Positions 52,201 through 61,694 of a stretch of DNA of 64,000 bases are shown piece after piece. Source of the DNA: Poronia punctata (lineage: Eukaryota > Ascomycota > Sordariomycetes > Xylariales > Xylariaceae); NCBI GenBank assembly GCA_022579005.1, contig MU401606.1:32797-96796 (forward strand). Reading direction: 5' to 3'. The notes below the pieces were generated by a model. It saw only the letters and a list, made by a program, of their open reading frames with translations. It did no database searches and was not told the origin of the DNA. Made by a program: the position numbers and the translations under genes. Numbering within the stretch: position 1 is the stretch's first letter; every line of letters begins with the position of its first letter.

Positions 52201-52870
52201 CCTGTCACAGAGTGTGATTCATCAGGGGGAAGACTTGATGAGTCGGGAGGACAAGAAAGACATGATCACGCGACTCTACGACTCGGTAACGGACGGTATG
52301 GAGGATATCTTGGGAAATATCCCTGTACTTGACCAGTTGTCCCTGGCTGGGCAGAACTTGATTGCAGCCGCGACTAGTCAAATAAGCACGATGCCCCTCA
52401 ACGTCAGCGAGGACGCGACGACGGCGGCCGAAGCCGAGGCCGAGCTGAATGCATTTGAGAATAAGGAGCTCGAGCCTTTCATCAAGCCCATCTGCGACAT
52501 ATTCCTCGAAATATTCGGCCTTAATAGGGGTAATAACTGGCTTCGGGGTCGAGCTGTCGTGGTGGTTTTGCATCAAATGTTGGGCGGCACTATCGAGCGC
52601 AAGGTGCGAGACAATATGAAGACGCTAGTACAAGAAGACGCGATACTCAAATACATCGACCTTGTACGAGATAACATGTGGCCGCGAGGGCAGCTCAACC
52701 GCAACAGGGTGCCACGGACGTCGTCAGAAAAGGCAAAGACGCGCAGAGAGGCGAGCCTAATGCTCGCCACGCTGGTGCCAGACCTGGCCGGCAACGTAGT
52801 TGGCCGTGTCAATGCTCAGGCAGCAAGTCGACGAATATTTGCAACACTTAATAATAAGAGACTAAAGTGA
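49244..52870 (+). CDS. mdm1: MDM1-type sorting nexin (PXA-RGS-PX-nexin C), intronless
   Basis: 1208 aa in one exon. Two hydrophobic segments at residues about 7-55 (DVAIAGVVCFIAWGYAIAWF and AFIAGALVSLVGVLLVILL) anchor it in a membrane, expected to be the ER. The PXA domain is at about 85-270 (DNLLELILRDFVTSWY..., PERLLESRAVLSITREIVACAVLFPVI). An RGS-like domain follows at about 430-565 (FMEYMDRQKLMPLVQFWLVVDGFR...KSELFYKAL). Then come a long acidic, disordered linker and a coiled-coil-like stretch near 800-860. The PX domain is at about 870-985 (RRYSEFHELHQKLRHRYP, PRRRMVMK) and binds phosphoinositide. The nexin C domain is at about 1070-1190 (NWLRGRAVVVVLHQMLGGTIERKVRDN). Family members (yeast Mdm1, animal SNX13/14/25) tether ER to vacuole or lysosome and affect lipid handling. 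The complete domain order and length make this firm; the start is the first ATG in frame. Confidence 0.92.
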   Translation: MNALKGRDVAIAGVVCFIAWGYAIAWFPSIRWAGHAFIAGALVSLVGVLLVILLTSRGSAYGYRHRSARPDAVSFAATKIWRIETASLRARQTYVKTPLYPDSPTVSRALDNLLELILRDFVTSWYSKISKNPVFANAIDNTIRHAITTIQGRLSSIDLVDVIISRVVPILTAHFRDAYDAERAVRGRKLNRDVTESEELDLAIAGKYKDGKIHPAASLAYSDTKLVEQDHLRQVVERILPIILPERLLESRAVLSITREIVACAVLFPVIQLLAEPDTWNQLMENYGRSMLQDRSTVRKLRAALDAHAVPAPNASKPIAFPRLSPGDGERRFERFIRTIRKINNLSDARRFRSEVASQLKKDSQKQQDQVYLRRLELGKRLLDQRVQQLAASGDRRPMAAPSRIPSSPGASRLEHASLADILRDTSGLSYFMEYMDRQKLMPLVQFWLVVDGFRNPLEDDTAEDDALPSTLAPWTESDRVDLAQIDQAYLSRPELKVVPSARQPIREFLDAGKTATPAQYYKARRAVLKIQSSVLDDMQSKHLQAFKKSELFYKALASEEASKTIAFPQPPQAGPSTDLQLQRNPHSFSSRPNPVGRLNPKLSQTTAQVRRGLSASDLRNMGTNGTQSPDPQAAPPRSIDANANTSLFDDDDLENDPLGDSIQSLDQEPVRNVPDTQVVQAMEAALIDIMEDERPRTAEDLRESLFGHDDGASSLFSGRENDSTRGSLDGQRPGATGKEVEKPSIASLGLVSAASRIGVFMDDDLFHDEERLLSDEQDDPDAERQSDVEDEVHEAAPGDLGLAEAITVLTNDIDRLVAQDAVLDSLTKKAELTNNTAELRILRKSKASLQRELRRKELQRQQYVIQESDNSLYGRASIKIKSIQVGREADGKEFAVYVVEVQRNAGEKMPAATWAVTRRYSEFHELHQKLRHRYPSVRNLDFPRRRMVMKLQSEFLRKRREALEKYLQELLRLPDVCRSRDLRAFLSQSVIHQGEDLMSREDKKDMITRLYDSVTDGMEDILGNIPVLDQLSLAGQNLIAAATSQISTMPLNVSEDATTAAEAEAELNAFENKELEPFIKPICDIFLEIFGLNRGNNWLRGRAVVVVLHQMLGGTIERKVRDNMKTLVQEDAILKYIDLVRDNMWPRGQLNRNRVPRTSSEKAKTRREASLMLATLVPDLAGNVVGRVNAQAASRRIFATLNNKRLK

Positions 52871-54897
52871 GTCGAACCCTCTTCCCAAGATCGTTGTCGA
52901 TGGATTTATTAACGAATATCAACTAGCTCCCACTTGGTGTTCACTATTATGGATGAATTAGTTGATGTGCTCTTTTCTGAGCCTTGATGGGGTCTCTTTT
53001 TGTTGCATTGGCGGCTTTTCATGATGACGTTTTTAATGACATTAGATGGAGGGTTATTTTTTTCTCCCCTTCTGCATCCCATGGACGGCAAAAATATGTA
53101 ATATCGGGCAATGCTTGTTTGCATAGATGGCGTTTAAGGTGGCAGCGATCGATCTTGGGACATGCGTGGCATTTCCACAGAGGTGCTGGTGCTGTATACC
53201 TAGGTACAGGTAATATAGCATGGTCACTTGTCACTTGACCAGAACCTACCCTACTTTGTTAGCGTTGTGTAAATACCTACGCGTATGTGTATCATTCGAC
53301 GGCGAAGGAGTTCATTGTCACAGCGACTGTCTCGATAGTTGACCCGGCTTCGGTCCAAGCTTACAAAACGCTATAGCACGGGCTATAAAGTCGTGAGATA
53401 GCAAATATTATGTAAGCGTAATGAAGTACAATTGGCCAAGACCTAACCGGCGAAAGAATAACTTTTACCAGACTGCTGGGTTACAGGAAGTACCTAGTAA
53501 GGTACTCGTAGGTAAGTACCTAAACTATTCGGCAACAGAACTCGATTTCAAAATCTTCGCTGGTAGTTTGAAATGCAGGGATTGACCATTACCAGACATT
53601 GTAAACTTTACCCCATCTTCCCCTATCATGAAGAAAAGCCCCCCCTATCCACGTGCCCGTGCCCTTTGACAGGTACGAGTATACGTGGTTTAGTCTAGGT
53701 TGTTGATTGATTGAATAGTACATCGACATTATAATACACATGGGAAAAGCAAAGAAAAATCGATTTTCTCTTTTTCACCATCCCTTTCCGACAGGGCAAA
53801 TCTCATACTCGTAAACAATGTTGTTTGAACTTTGCGCCGCGCGCGCCGTAACAATGGTAGGTCCTACGTAAGGGGCTGTAATAGGCAAGCGTCCCAGCTA
53901 GTCCTTATTTGACAGGACAGGGGCACAGGGGCACTAGGTCTCCCCACATATTTGCCAAGGCTGGTGGTTTTGATCCAATTGATGCTTCCGCTCCACTTTC
54001 TTCCGACCAATACCTACGGAGTAGGTAGAATTGGACGGTCTGTTGCCCGGGCATCGCTTCTGTTCGCCCTGGCACTCCTGGCACACTGGATTGGAACTTT
54101 TTTGTCGCCCGACCACTGTGGTGGCAGCGGGGTGTCTCACAATTAAGATGAGTTTCAATATCATAAGGCGGCTTTTGCCCGTGAAGATAGACAGTCAAAT
54201 TCTATGTACCCGTAGTATTCTGCATGGCGACTCGAAAGGTAATAAGAATTTACGTACATACATGATTACTTGTTGGAGATATTGTACGTTTAGATTTTGA
54301 GTAAGAGGTATGTATGTAGGTACTTACCTAGCCTGCTAAAACAGTTGGTATCATTTTAGTGGAGGTACCTAAAATCTTCCCTAGCCGCCGTTGCAAGTTC
54401 GAGTACCAAGACTCCAGATACCTATTTACAAGTATTTATGTACCTTGCTGAATAAAGTACTTACCTACATGTACCTACAGGCTACGAGTACCTACACCAA
54501 GGCAGGTCAGCTACCTACGGTCAAAAGCTCCGACTTCTTCAGGCTCTTCCCCAACTTTATCACCTGCAAGGGCTCTTATGCATTAAGCGCGGCCATTGCC
54601 ATTTAACCATTTGCACCTGTCGCATCGCAACGCATCATCTGCCCATTCTCTTCTCCTCTCCCCTCACTTTCCTGTACGAACCGTACGGCCCAGGGGAATT
54701 CAATCTTTCAGATATAACGGCACCCTCTCTTAGCCGATATTAATCCCTCCATGTGCGATAACTCATTTGACGCCTAATCTGTGTTATTCTCCATCACCAA
54801 TTATCGGGCTGCTCACCGACACAGAACTCACAGATAGCTCTCGTCTAGCTACAATCTTCGACCTCGTTTAACTTTCAGATATCTTGAAGGCGCCATC
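52871..54897. promoter_or_regulatory. Intergenic region upstream of the SRP2-like gene
   Basis: 2.0 kb with no supportable gene. The open frames (for example 52984-53238, 53905-54198) are short, overlap on both strands and have no domains. TACCTA/TAGGTA palindromes are dense at 53480-53530 and 54300-54510. The last 250 bp before the start is pyrimidine-rich with several TTTCAG sequences, so a 5'-UTR intron is possible. Confidence 0.45.
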
Positions 54898-56674
54898 ATG
54901 TCTTCCACTGAGGTTTCGGCCACTAGGCTGTACCTCGGCAACCTGCCGAAGGGTGGTAAGTCATAGAATCAATCGCTGCTGTTCGCTGAACGGCTTGCAA
55001 ACCAATGACTTTCGTCGCGCCTCTCTACGACCGCCGACTCTGTTCAAACGCAATTATCAGGCCTCGTCGTATGGTGCCAGTGCTAAGTCTGCTTTCCAGC
55101 GACAAAACAGGACATTGAAGCGCACTTCAACACCCACGGTACCGGCGAAATCACCGAGATTAAGCTGATGAACGGCTTTGGTTTCATCGAGTACAAGGAT
55201 CCTATGGACGCGCGCGACGTTGTTCCAGGTATGACCAGCTATTTCCCATCATCAGACGATTACAAGCTTTGACACTAATACGCGCTGCAGCTTTCCGTAT
55301 GTCATGGACTGTTCCCGGCCACCGCCTTTCCTGAATTACGAATCCCCCCGTTGTACCCTGGCTAATATGGCGACAAGATGGATCGGACTTCATGGGCGAA
55401 CGTCTAACCGTCCAGTTCGCACGCGGCTCCCGCCAGCGCGAGGCCTTCAGTGGTGGCAGTGGTGGCCATGAGCGCAGTGCTCCCCGGCCTCGCCGCACTC
55501 CCTTTCGAATGCAGATTACCGGACTTCCCAATGATACCAGCTGGCAGGTCTGTTGATTCCCCCCGTTTTCCATTGCCATTCCGGATTCTGGTGTTTCCAT
55601 CTGCTTTCCTCTCGACGTAGCGGGATGTCGTTTGTGCCTTGTATGCCATTGCTAGCGACATCATAACGGTGCCGACTTCAAAAGCCCTGGTGACCTGTGC
55701 ACGACATATCCTGAACATTGAATTATTGCTCCGATTCCTGGACGGATTCCCTGGCGCTGGATGGTTGTAGTAGGGACGTTTTCCTGTCGGGTCGGGTTGT
55801 ATGCCAGCTATATGGATCATTCGCTCATTCGTCACGTTCCGTTGCTGGCCTTTTCTCCACTTCTACTTTCTTGGATACAGACACAGACACAGACACGCCG
55901 GCTTTCCCCGCAAGATGATTTGCAGCCCCTTGGACTCCCACTTACACGGACTCTGGAATAGGACCTGAAAGACTTTGCTCGCCAGTCAAGCTTAGACGTT
56001 GTCTACTCGGAAACAGGCCGTGACAGCAATGGCAAAGGGTTTGTGCCCCCGCAAAGACAAAGGTTGAGGTAATGCGTTCTATACTAACGCGCTTCGTGCT
56101 CCAGATTTGTGGAGTTTGAGACAGCGGCTGATCTCAAGACGGCTGTTGAGAAGCTTGATAATCGCGAGTTCAAGGGCCAACGTGTCAACTGTGTTGCTGA
56201 TGTGAGTACTCAAGTCTGGCCAGTGGAGGCTGAAGGTTGGACATAAACTGACGGCCATGGCCACAGACCCAGCCGGACTTCCCTCCCCGTGGTGACCGTC
56301 GGTCTCGTTCTCCAAGAGGCCGCAGACCTTATGGACCACCCGTTGATGGCGCATACGATCGTCGAGGCCCGCCCCGTGGCTACAGTCCTCGTGCGTATCG
56401 TGATGATTACCGTGACCGGAGCCCTCGCCGAGACTACTACGATGATCGCCGTTACAGATCTCCTCCTCGTCGCGGTCCAGTAGACGAGTACGGCCCGCCA
56501 CGCGGACGTTACGATGAACCGTACCGACGCGACTACCCACCTCCGGACCCATATGTCAATGGTCGTCCTTATGACCGACCTCCTAGGGATTTCCCACCGC
56601 GGGACGGTGGCTATGGTCCACGTGACGCCCCGCCATACCCTCGGGATGATTACCGGCGAGGGGGCTATTGGTAA
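54898..56674 (+). CDS. srp2: SRP2-type SR protein with two RRMs, seven exons including a 6-nt microexon
   Basis: Exons 54898-54955, 55100-55228, 55291-55296, 55378-55547, 55962-56038, 56105-56201 and 56267-56674; 314 aa. Its role should be pre-mRNA splicing and mRNA export in the nucleus. RRM1 (residues about 8-80) has RNP2 LYLGNL and RNP1 NGFGFIEY; its end, DARDVVPAFHGSDFMGERLTVQFARGS, needs the microexon for AF. RRM2 (about 100-175) starts FRMQITGLPNDTSWQDLKDFA and has GKGFVEFE. The last 135 residues are Arg/Asp/Tyr/Pro/Gly-rich (RDDYRDRSPRRDYYDDRRYR), an RS/RGG-like tail ending DDYRRGGYW. Introns are 62-414 bp; the 66-bp intron 5 has ACTAAC before its acceptor. If the 414-bp intron 4 is kept, TGA follows two codons later and only RRM1 remains. 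Close relatives include fission yeast Srp2. Confidence 0.9.
55876..55896. repeat. GACACA hexanucleotide run in intron 4 of the SRP2-like gene
   Basis: Three to four copies of CAGACA/GACACA close to the 3' end of the 414-bp intron. Confidence 0.7.
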
Positions 56675-57708
56675 AACAATTCTTTCTATCAACTTACGTG
56701 CGTACACCGCCTTACATTCTCTAGATATCGGCCCGAACCGGGAATGAGATGATGAGAGAAAGTAGGTAGGCAACAAAGAAAGGGATAACAGGGAAACGAC
56801 CGCGCAATAAAAAAACAATCCATTGTGATTAGGATAGGTTACGTCGGTAGGCTTCGGGCCTTATAATGAACACGGGGGCCTGACGATGGATTTTTGTTTG
56901 TTTTTGTTTTTCAACCCTTCCCCCTGTTTTCAAGGGTGTTGATACGAGATCGATACAACAAGGAGTAGGGTGCAACGAAAAAGAGGATGCTCATACTTGA
57001 TATGGCAGAGAGCTGTCCGTTTCCTTTTCCTGTTACTTATTGCGCTGTATGAATGTATAGTATGATAGTCCATTGCTGAATCAGGTACTTTTGCGCAAGC
57101 CGAGCTGAGCATGTCTGTTGGCGTTTCTTTAATGTACCTAATGGGGGTATCAAGTAAGCCAGTCTCTCTCTTGGAGTCTATGACTTTCTCTCTGATTTGT
57201 GATGGTAATCCATGAATCCTGTCACAAGGTATTTACCTACCCGCACTTGGAGATCTCATTTACAATGTCCCTTGATTAATAAGAAATCATTAATAATGTA
57301 TTCGTAGACATGTCAGCCGATCCCCGCCCTGACGTGCTGACCACTACCGGGTATCCCAGCCCGAGGGCAAACCTATTACTCATCAAGGTATTCCAGTTGC
57401 CAGTTGGGCAACTTGGAGCTGAATGGTAGGTTTAAGGTTAGCCCGGGCCCTCCCTGGGCAGTAGACGCCAAGGAATGGCAGAGAAATCCCGAACGGCCAA
57501 CAATTGCGCCGTCTATGCAGTCTAGATGGTGTTGGCTTGCGACTGGCGTGCCTTGCCGTATGATGCCGACCTGCAGACTTGCATACCTACTACTACCACA
57601 CGAAACTACCTACCTACCTAATATGCAGAGTAATATTGACGTGATTTGGAGATATCATCGAACCCCGCAGGAGCTTTCTTCTTCTCCTGCTTATATATAG
57701 AGATCAAG
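56675..57708. promoter_or_regulatory. SRP2-like 3' region and GST promoter
   Basis: 1.0 kb between genes in the same direction. T-rich and TTTTTG-rich stretch at 56890-56920 after the SR-protein gene. TACCTACCTACCTA at 57609-57622 and a TATA-like element immediately before the GST gene. No extra gene was seen; the open frames are short. Confidence 0.45.
57692..57699 (+). promoter_or_regulatory. TATA box candidate of the GST gene
   Basis: TATATATA only 10 bp before the first in-frame ATG (57709). Transcription usually starts some 30 bp or more downstream of TATA, so if this is the TATA box the first ATG would be missed and 57736 would be the first used. Confidence 0.4.
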
Positions 57709-58946
57709 ATGTCTCCTTCCATTCTGTCAAGTTCCATGTCTCCTCTCTCAAGAATTGCTCTCAGAAGTATATCAAGACGTACCATCACCACCTCATTCTC
57801 CTCCTCGTCTTCCTTGTATAGCAAGACTTTAATAAGTTCCGTCACTCGTCGTCAGACTTTACCAACAACGAGACCAGCGTACTCTTTTACTATTACAAGT
57901 CGAACAGCGAGTACTTCATCGTCATCTCGAGAAGAGAAAGAAGAAATGTCTGAACCAACGGGACTTATTGCCAAGAGCGGTATCGAGCTGCTTACATTCG
58001 GTATGTTGTTGTTTTGTTCATCACGCTCTTTATCTCTGTATTTTATGTGTACATACACGTACATATAAACTTATATACCTGTCATCAACATGATGCATTT
58101 TTTCTTTCTTTCTCTCTTGTTGGACAATACACATTGCGGGGAATATAATACCTAACCTAACACAACACAACACTAACCAAACCAAAAAAAAAAGGCACAC
58201 CCAACGGCTATAAAATCAGCATCCTCCTCGAGGAACTAAAAGAAGCCTACGGCAAAGAGTACACATGGCAATCCATCAACATAACGAAGAACACTCAAAA
58301 GGAGCCGTGGTTCACCGCCGTCGGCGCCAACGGACGTATCCCCGTGATCGTCGACCACGACAGGAACGGCTTCTCCGTCTTCGAAGGACTCGCCATCCTG
58401 GGCTATCTCACGCGAAGATATGACCCGGACCACAAATTCAGCTTCCCCGTCGACAGCACCGAGTACGACGAGGCGGAGACGTGGATGGCCTGGCAGCACG
58501 GGGGTCTGGGACCGATGCAGGGACAGGCCAATCACTTCCTGCGCTTTGCCAAGGAGAAGATCCCCTATGGTATCCAGCGGTACGTGGGCGAGACGGAACG
58601 TCTGTACGGGATTCTGGATAAGCGGCTCGAACAGACGGGCGATTACGTCGTCGGGGGCAAGTTCTCGATTGTGGACATGAACCTGATTGGGTGGGTTAAC
58701 GGTGCGAGATTGGCGGGTATCGATCTCGAGGGCCAGTTCCCGAATATTGCGGAGTGGTTGGAGCGATGCATGGCTCGTCCGGCGGTGCAGAAGGGTTTCG
58801 CGGTCCCGTTTGAGAATCCCTTTGGGAATGAGAAGTTGAAGGCCGATGAGAAGAATGATCCGGAGAAGAAGAAGCAGGCCGAGGAGTATGCGAAACTGAT
58901 TAATGATGCGAAGGAGAAGTATGGATATAAATACGCTTCGCCTTAA
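57709..58946 (+). CDS. Glutathione S-transferase with possible mitochondrial presequence, two exons
   Basis: Exons 57709-58000 and 58195-58946; intron 194 bp, GTATGT...AAAAAG with CACTAACC upstream; 347 aa from the first ATG. The core from about residue 80 (MSEPTGLIAKSGIELLTF|GTPNGYKISILLEEL) is a cytosolic-type GST of the Ure2p-like/nu group. A thioredoxin fold carries GRIPVIVDH and the Ser-containing FEGLAILGYL glutathione site. An all-helical domain has GDYVVGGKFSIVDMNLIGWV, the conserved N-capping box region. The tail is Lys-rich. The first 79 residues are Ser/Thr/Arg-rich without acidic residues until about 70, as in mitochondrial presequences. In-frame ATGs at 57709, 57736 and 57946 could give mitochondrial and cytosolic forms. 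The acceptor is preceded by a run of A instead of pyrimidines, but GTPNG conservation fixes it. Confidence 0.9.
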
Positions 58947-59804
58947 GCTGGCTATATATTGTAAACGAGGTTGTGTATTATTGAGAGACCGTTAATACCA
59001 AGTACAACAATTGGACCTATTTGTTCGTCTTGAAGTTTTACATACATACCTCATTCATTAGTCTAAGATGTCTTGTTTTTTTTATGTTGGCTATTCACAA
59101 GTTGTAAAATCCCAATTTTTCTCATTCCTTAACCCTTCCGACGACGAGTCTCACCTCCCAATGATTTACACGTACGTACCTAACCCCGGGGGAAATGTCA
59201 GGGTTCCCCGCAAAAGAACAAAATGATCTCTTTGGGGTTAGGTAATAATCCCCAAGAACGAGAGACGAGACCGCCGGCTCAAGAAGCCCCGGAGGGTTAG
59301 TCAATGACGCAAGGCTTCTAAGGACGGAAGGTGTTTGTGACGAACCTGCCTATCCACACCTCAACGAAGAGAAGACAATTGGTGGCAGGTCAATAGTCAT
59401 CTGGCACGCGCATTGTCTGTCTGGGAAGTTTATAGTGATTTTTCTCCACATTCAATATGTATCCTAGAGCTCGTGTGGGCTCGCGAAAGAAAAGAACAGT
59501 TGCGTCAGGGTTAGGAAGAGGAGGAGGAGGAGGCGGGGAACTTTGATGTGTTGGAATTGAATATAGCCGACATAATGCCTACTCGATTCAATTCCTATTC
59601 TCACTCTTTGCGTCTTTTTTCTCTCACACTTACGATTAATATGTCCCTCTTTCGAATCCGAGAGACCTGGAAATCGGATCACCCAAGCCATCCGTCCGTC
59701 TCGGCATCAGACAGAACCAGGTTACTATTAATTTGATTGACATTGTGGTTTCTGACCGCCTCTCACAATCATCAATTGTATTGGGCCTACCGTCTACATA
59801 ACTG
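58947..59804. promoter_or_regulatory. GST 3' region and GH79 promoter
   Basis: 858 bp between genes in the same direction. A GAGGAGGAGGAGG purine run at 59518-59534 and CT-rich DNA (TTTTTTCTCTCACACTT) near 59617 precede the GH79 start. Open frames 59122-59304, 59464-59691 and 59548-59736 have no domains. Confidence 0.45.
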
Positions 59805-61694
59805 ATGGCACCTCCGAGGATAATAACCTTGGCCGCAGTGCTGGCCGGGGTAGCAGCAGCTCAGGACAAGACGACAGTGACTATACCGGTCCCGACGGAC
59901 CTGATCACAAACGCGCTAGTCCCAGATGTTTTCGGATACTCGATCGAGCCGATATGGCTAGACGCATACATCAACACATCGTTGGCGAGCACGCTGCTGA
60001 CCAACATCGCCAATGTGTCGGGTAAGGCAGCGCCAATCCGTGTCGGCGGCAACACGGCGGACCAGACCTACCTTCATCCGACTTCTCCTCTACCAGACAC
60101 GGGCAACGACTCGGTAGCGCTACCGAACCTGACGAGCGCCACTAGGTTCGACATTACGCCCCATTGGTACGAGACCTGGGCGACCTATTTCCCGGACGGT
60201 ACCGAGCTCATCTACACTTTGAATTTCGCAGACAACTCGTCGGCTTGGGCTAATGCCGTCGCTCAAGCCGAGGCCGCCCACGCGGCGCTGGGAGACTCCC
60301 TCGTAGCTTTTGAACTCGGCAATGAGATCGACCATTTCATCAACAAGGGCTGGCGGGGCGCCTCCTGGGGCGTTGACGAATACGTCGGCCAATTCCGCAA
60401 CCTCACGGCCCAGATCACAGCGAGTAAATGGTATCAAGTATTGAAAACAGAAGACGATAATAACAAAGACGGCGAGAAGAAGAAGAAGGCGCCTACCTTC
60501 CAGGCTGCTGTGTTTGCCGACCCCCCGCTAGTGCCCGACCAACACGACGAGCTCGATGACTTCAGCATCGTGAACCTCACGGCGGCGGGCATCGCATCAC
60601 AGGAACAGGAGACGGAACTGATCTCGAGCTACGCGACGCACCTGTACCCGCAGTCGACATGCGACGAACCGCGGCGGGCACGGTTGAGCCTGGATCTGCT
60701 ATCCGACCACAGTGTGCTGTGGCGCAACGTAAGCCAGTACATACCACAAGTGGCGGCAGCCGATGCCGCCGAAGCCCCGCTCGTCATGGGCGAGACAAAC
60801 TCGGCTTCTTGCTCCGGCCGCTCGGGCATCAGCGACACCTTTGGTGCGGCGCTCTGGACTGTCGACTACGTGCTAACGGCCGCCGCCATCGGAATCCGCA
60901 AGGTCTTCTTCCACCTAGGCGCGCAATCCGAATACTCGGCTTTCACCCCGCTAGGTTACCATCTCAAAAACGAGACTCTCGCCCCCGGTATCCGCGCCAA
61001 CTGGTACGCGCACTATTTTGTGTCACGTGTTGTCGCAGACGCTTGTGCCGTGGAGGAGGACGAGAATTCGCTGCGTGTCGCGGCGTTACCTGCTGCTAAC
61101 TCGAGCACCCTGAGTGGTTTCGCCGTGCACGGTCCCGGTGCCCAAGGCCAGGCTGGACTGCGCAAGCTTGTTTTCCTCGACATGGGCGTATGGAACGGCA
61201 CAGAGGGCCTCGACAACCCGTCCACGCTGTCGGCGACGGACGGCACCGTATTCAGCCGGGGTGCGCGGCCCGTATACACATACCAGGTCGAGACGTCCTG
61301 GCCTCACGATGCCGAGGTCCGTATCATCAGGCTTACGGCACCCGGCACTAACGCTAAGAGCAAGGTAGCTGTCGCCGGGACCGTGTTTGATGATGGGACC
61401 GGCGAGCCAGTTGTTGGTGGTGAAGATGATAAAGATGGGGTAAAACTTGGTGAAGAAGTTAGCGAAACTGTTCGCGTTGGAGAGGATGGGGTCGTCCGAT
61501 TTGATGTTCGGAGGGCCGAGGCTGTGTTGTTGGAAGTCACTGTTGCTCGTGATAAGGATGGGCAGTGTGGTATTGGGGGTAAACCCAGCGGAGAGGGGCA
61601 AGGACCACCTGACAACCTCGGGACGCCGAGGGCGGGGGTAGACTTGATGATTCTCGTCATGTCGTTTGGCATGTCTGTCATGCTTTTCTTGTGA
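59805..61694 (+). CDS. Glycoside hydrolase family 79 protein, secreted, probably GPI-anchored, intronless
   Basis: 629 aa. A signal peptide (MAPPRIITLAAVLAGVAAAQ) is followed by PVPTDLITNALVPDVFGYSIE and PIRVGGNTADQTYL, typical of GH79 beta-glucuronidase/heparanase-like enzymes. The acid/base Glu lies in FELGNEIDHF (residue about 173) and the nucleophile Glu in LVMGETNSASCSGRSG (residue about 329). A C-terminal beta domain follows (FAVHGPGAQGQAGLRKLVFLDMGVWNG...). At least ten Asn-X-Ser/Thr sites suggest heavy glycosylation. The end (VDLMILVMSFGMSVMLFL) is a hydrophobic tail with small residues before it, as in GPI signals, so the enzyme should sit at the plasma membrane or wall. The likely substrate is glucuronic-acid-bearing glycans such as arabinogalactan side chains; the exact specificity is not visible. 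The start is the first ATG, giving a clean signal peptide. Confidence 0.9.
   Translation: MAPPRIITLAAVLAGVAAAQDKTTVTIPVPTDLITNALVPDVFGYSIEPIWLDAYINTSLASTLLTNIANVSGKAAPIRVGGNTADQTYLHPTSPLPDTGNDSVALPNLTSATRFDITPHWYETWATYFPDGTELIYTLNFADNSSAWANAVAQAEAAHAALGDSLVAFELGNEIDHFINKGWRGASWGVDEYVGQFRNLTAQITASKWYQVLKTEDDNNKDGEKKKKAPTFQAAVFADPPLVPDQHDELDDFSIVNLTAAGIASQEQETELISSYATHLYPQSTCDEPRRARLSLDLLSDHSVLWRNVSQYIPQVAAADAAEAPLVMGETNSASCSGRSGISDTFGAALWTVDYVLTAAAIGIRKVFFHLGAQSEYSAFTPLGYHLKNETLAPGIRANWYAHYFVSRVVADACAVEEDENSLRVAALPAANSSTLSGFAVHGPGAQGQAGLRKLVFLDMGVWNGTEGLDNPSTLSATDGTVFSRGARPVYTYQVETSWPHDAEVRIIRLTAPGTNAKSKVAVAGTVFDDGTGEPVVGGEDDKDGVKLGEEVSETVRVGEDGVVRFDVRRAEAVLLEVTVARDKDGQCGIGGKPSGEGQGPPDNLGTPRAGVDLMILVMSFGMSVMLFL

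Noticed and set aside
56079..56818. 157- and 202-codon minus-strand frames over the SR-protein tail
   Set aside because: Antisense of the Arg/Asp/Tyr-rich coding repeat; the sense frame has intact RRMs and splice sites.
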